A stretch of 21,224 bases of DNA, from the NCBI RefSeq assembly GCF_000485595.1, contig NW_014577160.1, positions 100,170 through 121,393 of the forward strand, in the 5' to 3' direction. The notes beneath the pieces are model-generated. The model saw only the letters and a list, made by a program, of their open reading frames with translations, was not told the origin of the DNA and did no database searches. Below are positions 1-21,224 of this stretch, piece by piece (within the stretch, counting starts at the first letter, position 1; every line of letters begins with the position of its first letter). The position numbers and the translations under genes are program-made. This stretch comes from Priapulus caudatus (lineage: Eukaryota > Priapulida > Priapulimorpha > Priapulimorphida > Priapulidae).

Positions 1-33
1 CATGGGGGCAGCTGACCCCCCCCTAGCAACCTC

Positions 34-154
34 GGGTCACGTAGTGACCCTCGAACTACTAATTGATGGCCAGAAACTACAGATTGCTTCAAATATGTGT
101 TGCATCTCGCGTAAGCCAACCAATGTAGCTTACATACTCTCGCGTTGGCTTACG
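34..154. repeat. Two short inverted repeats near the left edge
   Basis: GGGTCAC at 34-40 and GTGACCC at 44-50 form a perfect 7-bp stem with a 3-base loop. CGTAAGCCAAC at 110-120 pairs perfectly with GTTGGCTTACG at 144-154 around a 23-base spacer. No promoter or start codon could be assigned here. An ATG at 66 opens 20 codons to a TAG at 126, without a clear signal peptide. Confidence 0.5.
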
Positions 155-494
155 TCCCTACGTCGATCCGGAGCCTGAATCGCGGCTCATCGTCGACACG
201 TTCCGCAGAAATCACGCGAGGATGCACATCACGATAGAAGAGGGTGAGAGCTTAACATAACGTGCGCGCCGGAAGACGCGCGGGCCAGTCGCTGCCCTTC
301 TTCATGAGGTACTCCGAGGGCGACGGAGTCGGCAGTGAACGACAGCGACGTGACGATGATCGGACGCCTCGCACGTGCAGCTGTACGTCGTCGCCGCGAG
401 CAAGCACGACGATGCCGGACGCTCTACATGGTTACTTGCCGACTGCAGGTGGCGTGGGACGACCTGCCAGGCCTCAGGAACGTCTACATCTATT
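129..494 (+). CDS. Candidate N-terminal Ig-like domain exon, reading frame disrupted
   Basis: This GC-rich stretch reads as one Ig-like domain spread over several frames. From about 159 a frame open since 129 gives a coding-like stretch ending in MHITIEEGES, like an Ig A'-B strand, and stops at 258. The next frame supplies NITCAPEDARAS (B-strand Cys), then LPFFMRYSEGDG (C strand), then NDSDVTMIG, then HVQLYVVAASKHDDAGR (E strand to F turn), and finally LYMVTC with a G-strand-like end RNVYIY. Most codons in each block end in G or C. The block ends in phase 1 at a GTGAGT donor (495), matching the phase-1 acceptor at 1153. An Ig domain just before the cytokine-receptor module is the gp130 arrangement. 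About five single-base shifts are needed, so this is either an error-rich stretch of assembly or a decaying exon. The true 5' boundary is unclear; an acceptor-like AG at 207-208 is an alternative. Confidence 0.5.
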
Positions 495-1152
495 GTGAGT
501 ATTGTAGACGCGGTCGAAGAATCCTGCATCTCGTTTCATTCGGCTGCGACTTGTCTCGTTTCTTGATTCTGACTTTCTTCGTTCTTGATTTCTGTCTTCG
601 ATTGACAAGTAGGAAAGACTTACAATACTGTAGATGCGGTGGAAGGCTCCTACTGTTGCGATTGATTCCACTCTGGCGCTCGCGTTTCTTGGACGCATTG
701 ATATGCGGTGGCTAATCTTAAAGGGAAATATTGTTTTGGTTCGCTGAGGAAGTAGATAAATACTGAGTGTGTTTTTTTTATTTTTCGGAGTTTTAACTAT
801 GGTTAAATCTAAATAAGATTCAATGGCAAAAATCTGCATGTAATGTTGTTGAATAGTGGGGAAATTTTTTTATATGCAGCATAATGCTAGTGTTCTCCTT
901 TAACGATTGAAAGTAGTGCGTATATGAAAAACTTTTTTGAGGACGATTTCATTATTCACTTGTAATTTTGTGAGCGATTAAATCATTCGCCAATGAATCG
1001 TATTCGCCACTTAGTAAAGTAAAGTCGCCACTGGTATTTATTTATCGCATTTTGTGAAGGTGGCAAATGCCAGCCAGCAGTAGCCCTGCACTATAATAAG
1101 TAGTAAGTAGTAAGTATGTATATTCTATGTATGATTTCTTTTAATGTTCTAG
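495..1152 (+). other. Intron 1, with dispersed repeat copy A
   Basis: The intron runs from a GTGAGT donor at 495 to a TTCTAG acceptor at 1152. It is AT-rich. Its second half (about 942-1090) carries a repeat also found in intron 2. No further coding segment was seen. Confidence 0.6.
942..1090. repeat. Dispersed repeat copy A (shared with intron 2)
   Basis: Landmarks shared in the same order with 1531-1677 are ACGATTTC, TTATTCA, TAATTTTGTGAGC, CATTCGCCA, TATTCGCCACTTAGT, TATTTATTTATCGCATTTTG and a closing AGCCCTG/AACCCTG. Spacing is the same to within a few bases. Copies differ by scattered substitutions and small gaps, consistent with an old non-autonomous mobile element; no termini were defined. 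Confidence 0.7.
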
Positions 1153-16065
<14,913 letters not shown>

Positions 16066-16142
16066 GTACGTGTGTCCGTGTAACGCGCGGCGCCGATACG
16101 AGTGTGATGTGTTCGGAATTGTGTATTGGAGGTTGTCCATAA

Positions 16143-16640
16143 AACCCCTTGGCTAACCCCTGGATAACCACTGCATAACCCCTGGACAACCCTTGGCTAA
16201 CCCCTGGATAACCACTGCATAACCCCTGGACAACCCTTGGCTAACCCCTGGCCAACCATTTGCTAGCCCATGGCCAACCATTGACTAACCCCTGCATAAC
16301 CCCTGGACAACCCTTGTCTATCCCCTGGACAACCACTGCATAACCCCTGGATAACCACCCTTGGCTAACCCTTGGATAACCACTGCATAACCCCTGGACA
16401 ACCCTTGGATAACCACTGCATAACCCTTGGCTAACACCTGGTCAACCCTTGGCTAACCCCTGGATAACCTCTGAATAACTCCTGGATAACCACTTGCTAA
16501 CCCCTGGATAACTCGTAACTAACCCCTGAATGACTCCTGGCTCACCCCTGGATAACTACTAACAAACCCCTGGGCAACCACTTGCTGGCTAATCCTTGGC
16601 TAATTACTACCTTACCCCTGGTTAATTCCTGACTAACCAA
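16143..16640 (+). repeat. 11-bp minisatellite with 44-bp higher-order unit
   Basis: The 11-mers AACCCCTGGAT, AACCACTGCAT, AACCCCTGGAC and AACCCTTGGCT recur in this order, giving a 44-bp unit in the left part; to the right the order decays. It starts 77 bp after the TM exon and overlaps the possible read-through stop. Confidence 0.93.
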
Positions 16641-17270
16641 CCGTTACTGTAAGTGCATCTGCGCGAAAGCCCACGTTTAGCTACGCGAACACATGATTTA
16701 ACGCATTTTTTACAACGCGTTGTTCTAACATTGAACATTGCGAAACATTGCATTGGATTCACATTAGTCGGCTAGCGATTAAAGTCTGGGAATTTTGTAT
16801 ATTCGAATCGATCGCCTGCACACAGCAACATCACTCGTGGCGTGATGTTATCAGCGTTAATTCTTGGTAAGGAGTGTGCATTTTTTCACGTGTGATAATT
16901 CTGGGAAGCACGAACGAAGAGCGGGATGGCAGGGACTGGCCTAGATCGGTCGGTCGGAGGGGCCTAACCGCGCACGCGGGGTGTCCCTTACGATTCACGG
17001 AAACCTGTTGCTGCTGCGGGGATTTCTTTCTCCCCCGGGGGCACAGTCAGAGGGTGGTCCATCAGTGCTGGAGGTAGCCGTGCGAGAAAAAGTGTGGTAC
17101 CGAGACGTTCTATTGTGCATAAACAGGATGCGTGCGTAGTCGTAGTGTGCTTTGCTCGGTTGACCGACCGACCGAACGACAGACCGCCTGACAGTGTCTG
17201 ATTGTTGCTAAGACGGTCCTTGTTTCCCTGGATACAGAAATTGGAGATGTACTGGGGGTACCGTAGATTA
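16641..17270 (+). other. No gene recognised
   Basis: Moderately GC-rich in 16900-17090. A splice-like acceptor ends at 17046 and a GTAGCC donor starts at 17074, bounding a 27-bp phase-compatible segment. This is too short to support as an exon. ACCG repeats lie near 17162-17180. Confidence 0.4.
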
Positions 17271-17464
17271 GGATTGTGTTAGGTTAGCCGTTAGGGTGAG
17301 GGTAGTTGGAAGGTTGGATTTAGTGTTAGAGTTAGGGATGCCGGGGTTATGTTCGGTTAAGGGTAGACTAGAGTTAAGACTAAGCCTAGGGATATTTTAG
17401 ATTATGGTTAGACTAGGGTTATGTAACGTTAGGGGTAGAGTTAAGGCTAGGGTTAGGGTAAGGT
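17270..17464 (+). repeat. Degenerate TTAGGG-like tract
   Basis: Loose GTTAGGGT, GGGTTATG and AGACTAGGG words, G-rich on the plus strand as in the other tracts. Confidence 0.7.
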
Positions 17465-17676
17465 GCATTCTAACAATGCTTACAGGGAATTAGACCCGTT
17501 CAGCTTAACTTACTGACTGTGACCAACTATTTGAAGGATGTCTGTGTGTCTGCATGGCTAACTGACTGGTTACTTTAGTAACGTTGAAATTGTAGCTTCG
17601 TAAAACGAACTGCAATTTATAGCCGGCAAGCTTTGTCTGTGTGAGGTAAATTTCATGGTTGCGCACTCACAGACCC

Positions 17677-17856
17677 CTGCTGCTACTGCTGCTGCTGTTG
17701 CTGCTGCTGCTGTTGCTGCTGCTAGTGCTATTGCTACTGCTGCTACTGCTACCGCTACTGCTACTGCTGCTGCTGCTGCTGCTACTGCTCCTACTGCTGC
17801 TGCTGTTGTTGCTGCTAATGCTACTACTACTACTGCTGCTGTTGTTGCTGCTGCTG
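17677..17856 (+). repeat. GCT trinucleotide microsatellite
   Basis: Imperfect (GCT)n mixed with ACT and GTT triplets. All three plus frames lack stops over most of it (poly-Ala, poly-Leu), which explains the short open frames. Confidence 0.93.
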
Positions 17857-18003
17857 AACTCTTGTCTCTAAAGGGAGTTCACTTTGGATAATAGCGAGGG
17901 TTGTAGAAAGTGTTTTTGTTTTATAATTGCTGCGCATCTTTGTAACTCGCAGTCAATTACAATGACGTGAATCATTTACTTATACGTTTACAAGCATTTA
18001 CTG
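17857..18003 (+). other. No feature recognised
   Basis: A short unassigned stretch between two microsatellites. Confidence 0.4.
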
Positions 18004-18140
18004 GGTGGGTGGTTGGACGGGTTGATGGATCGGACGGATGGATGGACGGACGGACGAATGGATGGTTAAATGAATGGATAGATTGGTGGGTGGTTGGGTG
18101 GATCGATAGATAGATAATTTGATAGCTAGATGGATGAGTG
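18004..18140 (+). repeat. GGAT/GGAC tetranucleotide tract
   Basis: Imperfect GGATGGACGGAC repeats with GATA words at the right end. Confidence 0.88.
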
Positions 18141-19533
18141 AATGGGTTACTAAATCGTGCCTTCTAGTGTCGTGCCATTTCTTATTAAAATTAATTTAAA
18201 TGCGTCATAAATATATTCTTGCCAAATGAAAATTGCATGATCTTATTTAACAATTTATACCGGGCGGCACATGTGGGTGGATAGGTTTTGGACCACCAGA
18301 CTAGTATTCATTTTATAGCTTACTTCGATAGCAGGGGGTTGTGACTAACCGGGAGTATTGCACTGCTAGTATAGATCGATTTCAGAGCCTCTGCTCTACT
18401 TGCTGCCACTGCGTCTTATGATATGAGTAGATAGTCTGCCCAGCTTTGGAATGCTGGCAATAAAATACGATTATAACAGATCATATATCATGTTTTTAGA
18501 GATAGAATCTCCCCCGCAACATATTATTATTTACAGAAAAAAATACCAGGATCCAAGTTTTTGCTTCCGCGAAAATATATAAAGTATATTGCAAGCAATA
18601 TGTTAGCTGTCCAGAATTAATAATTGGAATATCTGTATGCGTATTTCTGGATTCGAAAATTGCATAATTTTTGCAGAATAGCATACTCTCATTTTATGTA
18701 TTTTCCCTCGTACATGGGTGTTTCTTAAGCTAATTTCCCCTCACGCATCAATGTATATATATGAAAAGAATGGTATATATAGGTATATATAAATAATATG
18801 TGAGTTTCTACCTTAGGGTCTAAAAGGTTCTGTAGGTTCTAGTCTTCTAATTAAGGCCTTCTGTCATTAGTAGTCTTCTGTCATACATAAGCATTCAGTA
18901 AGAGGATCACTGGTGTATATTTCAGCAACCAATGTCGGGAACTTCTCGAGAAATATATCCGCAATTTGCTAATCACCATCTACTCGCCTTACGAGAGTCG
19001 TTAGCGATTTCGAAAGCCTCGTTCGCGTTAGCTCCGCTAGAGTAGCTATTTAAGTCTATGTTGCCTTCCATTAGTCACCGCCAGCTATGCATTTAGCTTT
19101 CAGTGAGTAGCAGTATAGTTAAGTTTGTAGTTTTGTCTCGCAGTGTATCTTCGTGATCGAGTTAAATCATTGTCGTGGGGATGAGGAATTGCTGAGCTCT
19201 GCATAGTTCTAGCATGGACACGTCTATACTACATGTTCTGTATGTATAACGTAGATAATATAGCCGTGTTCATGACTAGATGCGTGAGAGATGAGACGTA
19301 TCAGCAGTAAACTACGTTGAAGGAACCGCGTGTGAAAAGTTTATCGAATACGCTGACGGAGTGGTAAACAATATAGACGTGCTTGCGTAAACATTGAGAA
19401 TGGTTTACACGCAATAATCATGGTTTATCATGTAGAGGTTATGGTTCGCGTAGCGGTTATAAGAATCAAATACATAACACAGAACATCCGCCAGGCAGTC
19501 CCACGATTTCAACGGGGAGTCAGTGATAGTTAG
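18141..19533 (+). other. No gene recognised
   Basis: An AT-rich stretch with small TATA runs near 18752-18798. No coding segment, tRNA or larger repeat could be supported on either strand. Confidence 0.45.
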
Positions 19534-19817
19534 GCTCATAGGGTCTATGTCCCCCAGGGTACTGCCGGAACGTACCCTGGGTACGGTCCGGTATACCAGA
19601 ACGTACCCTGGTCACTATTTGATATGATTAGGGTTAGGATTAGGGTTAGGGTTAGGGCTAGGGTTAGGGAGTAGGCGTAGGCGACTACCTAGACTCGTTA
19701 GTGGAGTAGGCGAGGTACGGTACGGTATATTAGATAGTACCAGGGTACGTTCCGGTATACCGGACCGTACCCAGGGTACGTTCCGGCAGTACCCCGGGGG
19801 ACATAGACCCTCTCAGC
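19534..19817. mobile_element. Fold-back DNA element, 79-bp inverted termini, TTAGGG core, 9-bp target duplication
   Basis: The termini 19534-19612 and 19739-19817 are inverted copies with four mismatches in 79 bp by my count. GATAGTTAG occurs immediately outside both ends (19525-19533 and 19818-19826), a 9-bp target site duplication. Each arm contains internal copies of GAACGTACCCTGG. The core (19613-19738) holds about seven TTAGGG-like repeats plus short GTAGGC words. There is no transposase. Long TIRs with 9-bp duplications are usual for Mutator-like (MULE) elements, so a non-autonomous MULE-type element is the best guess. An open frame on the minus strand across the right arm is a by-product. 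Confidence 0.88.
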
Positions 19818-19826
19818 GATAGTTAG

Positions 19827-20110
19827 CAATACTTTCATTGTTTTATTCAATGTCCCCACACTCGTAGCAGAAGTTGACGTGACGGTGTAGACTCGCGTTC
19901 GTTTCGGCGTCACTGTGTTTTCGCTCTCTGCATTCCTTTGCGTTTACTAGATTTCACTGTCTTCGTCTTCGCTTACAGTGCAGCCACGGTTTTGTAAAGC
20001 ACGAATACGCGTAGAACGCGGCGCGAGTTTTTGCTCGCGTGCATAGTTCAGTGTCGTAAATATTTGTCTTGCTGAAATGGCTGATGAAATTCAAAAGAGC
20101 GCCAATCGGG
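19827..20110 (+). other. No gene recognised
   Basis: A good acceptor-like CTTCGTCTTCGCTTACAG ends at 19978. If joined to the TM exon in phase it gives only five codons before TAA, so it is not called an exon. Confidence 0.4.
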
Positions 20111-20121
20111 GGATGGGGAAG

Positions 20122-20165
20122 AGAAGGAGGAAGAGGAGGAGGAGGAGGAGGCGGGAAAGAGAGAG
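20122..20165 (+). repeat. Short GGA/GAGGAA purine tract
   Basis: An imperfect GAGGAGGA run on the plus strand. Confidence 0.85.
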
Positions 20166-20283
20166 AGCGTAGCAGCGCGGATGCATTCAAGTCGAAAATT
20201 GCTCTCAGGGTTGCGCGTATCTTGTCTATCTGCTACAAAGATTGCGAGGTTTGCGTCAGTTGCGAAGCTATTGCAGCTAGTAA

Positions 20284-20326
20284 TGGAGAGAGAGAGGGGG
20301 GGGGAGATAAAAAGAGACAGTCAGAG

Positions 20327-20369
<43 letters not shown>

Positions 20370-20471
20370 GAGAGAGAAAATAAGACAAGAGGGAGCTAGG
20401 GTTGAGAGATAGGGTGCATGAGAAAGAAAGAGAGAGACAAGACAGAGGGAGGGTTGAGAGAGAGAGAAAGT

Positions 20472-20533
<62 letters not shown>

Positions 20534-20544
20534 GAGAGAGAGGG
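20284..20544 (+). repeat. GA (polypurine) tract
   Basis: (GA)n in two blocks (about 20322-20379 and 20455-20543) joined by GA-rich sequence. It is the reverse complement in type of the CT tract at 13653-14737. Its Arg/Glu open frames are artefacts. Confidence 0.93.
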
Positions 20545-20830
20545 TATGTGCTGGGGAAGCAGTCGTAACTACGAACATGTCGTCTGCCACAGCCAAGTGT
20601 CTTTAGTTTGTTGCTAAGCTACATCCACATCAATATTATTGCGAGTTAGAGACGACTGCAAGTGATACTCTTAACACAGCGGTGCAGTCCGACAGATGGC
20701 GACACAATTAACTTACAATAAAAGACAACATAAAGCTAACTCGGCATTCAAATATACATTAATCACACGGACTTGTGTCATTTAAATATGTTGCAAAATT
20801 CGTGTATAAATATGGATATATATATATATA
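20545..20830 (+). other. No feature recognised
   Basis: AT-rich sequence leading into a TA run at about 20815-20833. Confidence 0.4.
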
Positions 20831-20838
20831 TATCATAT

Positions 20839-20880
20839 AAATGTAGCATCATATATATATGTATATATGATGCTACATTT
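20839..20880. repeat. Perfect hairpin, 19-bp arms
   Basis: AAATGTAGCATCATATATA pairs perfectly with TATATATGATGCTACATTT around a short loop; TA-rich flanks extend the pairing loosely. Confidence 0.88.
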
Positions 20881-21126
20881 TATATGTAGCTTTAAAAATA
20901 TTCAAGAACTTGAAATGCACCACAATAACAAATGCTTCGTTTCCTCGAGAGGTTCCCTAGGGACTTTATCGAATAACCACGAGCAGCAAATTTCCAAGGC
21001 CAAGCATGTGCCTTGTTTTTTTTACATCGAGCGAACAGCGAATTTTTCACGGATTAGAGAGACTAAACCTAATTAGGACGCATAGTTTAGTTTGAAGTTG
21101 TTTTCCATGGCCTCGCCATCTCGTAC

Positions 21127-21224
21127 AGTTACAGCATAGCCTAGCTGACGTCACAGTTACAGCATAGTCTAGCTGACGTCACAGTTACAGCATAGCCTAG
21201 CTGACGTCACAGTTACAGCATAGT
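21127..21224 (+). repeat. 28-bp tandem repeat with a TGACGTCA in each full copy, cut by the window edge
   Basis: Units at 21127-21154, 21155-21182 and 21183-21210, plus 14 bases of a fourth, differ at one position (GCCTAG/GTCTAG). TGACGTCA lies at 21146-21153, 21174-21181 and 21202-21209. That octamer is the consensus CRE bound by CREB/ATF dimers. Whether it is regulatory or just repeat sequence is unknown. Confidence 0.93.

Noticed and set aside
66-128. ATG at 66 as the receptor's start codon
   Set aside because: It reaches a stop after 20 codons and lacks a hydrophobic signal-peptide core; the GTAAGC after codon 15 has no acceptor at a workable distance.
16143-16640. CRISPR-like regularly spaced repeats
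   Set aside because: Copies are contiguous with no unique spacers, and the context is animal intronic DNA. The same applies to 5401-5968, 7559-7730 and 21127-21224.
17047-17073. Possible 27-bp cytoplasmic micro-exon with a phase-compatible acceptor and donor
   Set aside because: The peptide is only nine residues, and without a recognisable following exon the match to a juxtamembrane or box 1 region cannot be supported.
17655-17891. Poly-Ala and poly-Leu open frames
   Set aside because: Simple translation of the GCT microsatellite.
19698-19913. A 71-codon minus-strand open frame
   Set aside because: It runs through the right inverted arm of the fold-back element, with no protein features.
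19979-19996. Possible terminal exon after a strong acceptor ending at 19978
   Set aside because: In the required phase it encodes five residues and then a stop; more likely chance.

Overview
The window looks like the genome of an animal, probably an invertebrate bilaterian. It is intron-rich (GT-AG), dense in microsatellites, minisatellites and fold-back repeats, and carries scattered TTAGGG-like tracts. No bacterial, phage or organelle features were seen, and I cannot name the species or phylum. All identifications come from reading the sequence, without database searches.

The left 16 kb is dominated by one plus-strand gene for a single-pass cell-surface receptor. Fourteen exons between 1153 and 16065 join with fully compatible splice phases into about 760 residues with no internal stop. 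The order is seven fibronectin type III (FN3) modules and then a transmembrane segment. FN3-1 and FN3-2 look like the two halves of a class I cytokine-receptor homology region. FN3-1 keeps the second hallmark cysteine pair (C-x8-C), and FN3-2 ends in WSNYS, a WSXWS variant. FN3-4 contains a Trp-Cys C strand like that of gp130-type receptors. Just upstream (about 129-494) lies what reads as an N-terminal Ig-like domain, with ITIEEGES and DAGR..MVTC strand motifs and GC-ending codons, but the reading frame is broken about five times. The inferred layout, Ig, cytokine-receptor module, five FN3, TM, is that of gp130/IL6ST and fly Domeless with extra FN3 modules. The likely job is binding a helical cytokine and signalling through JAK/STAT, but the cytoplasmic exons that would prove this are not recognisable here and probably lie beyond the right edge.

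The introns are rich in repeats: a diverged repeat shared by introns 1 and 2, a 22-bp minisatellite (5401-5968), a 20-bp array that starts on a splice donor (7559-7730) and a degenerate telomere-like tract (7775-8295). The 7.1-kb intron before the TM exon (8852-15977) holds several fold-back structures, TTC and GGA tracts and a 1.1-kb CT tract.

The right 5 kb (16066-21224) shows no convincing exon. It holds an 11-bp/44-bp minisatellite, GCT and GGAT microsatellites, a fold-back transposon-like element with 79-bp inverted termini, 9-bp target duplications and a TTAGGG core (19534-19817), GA tracts, and at the edge a 28-bp tandem repeat in which every full copy carries a perfect TGACGTCA (CRE-type) palindrome.
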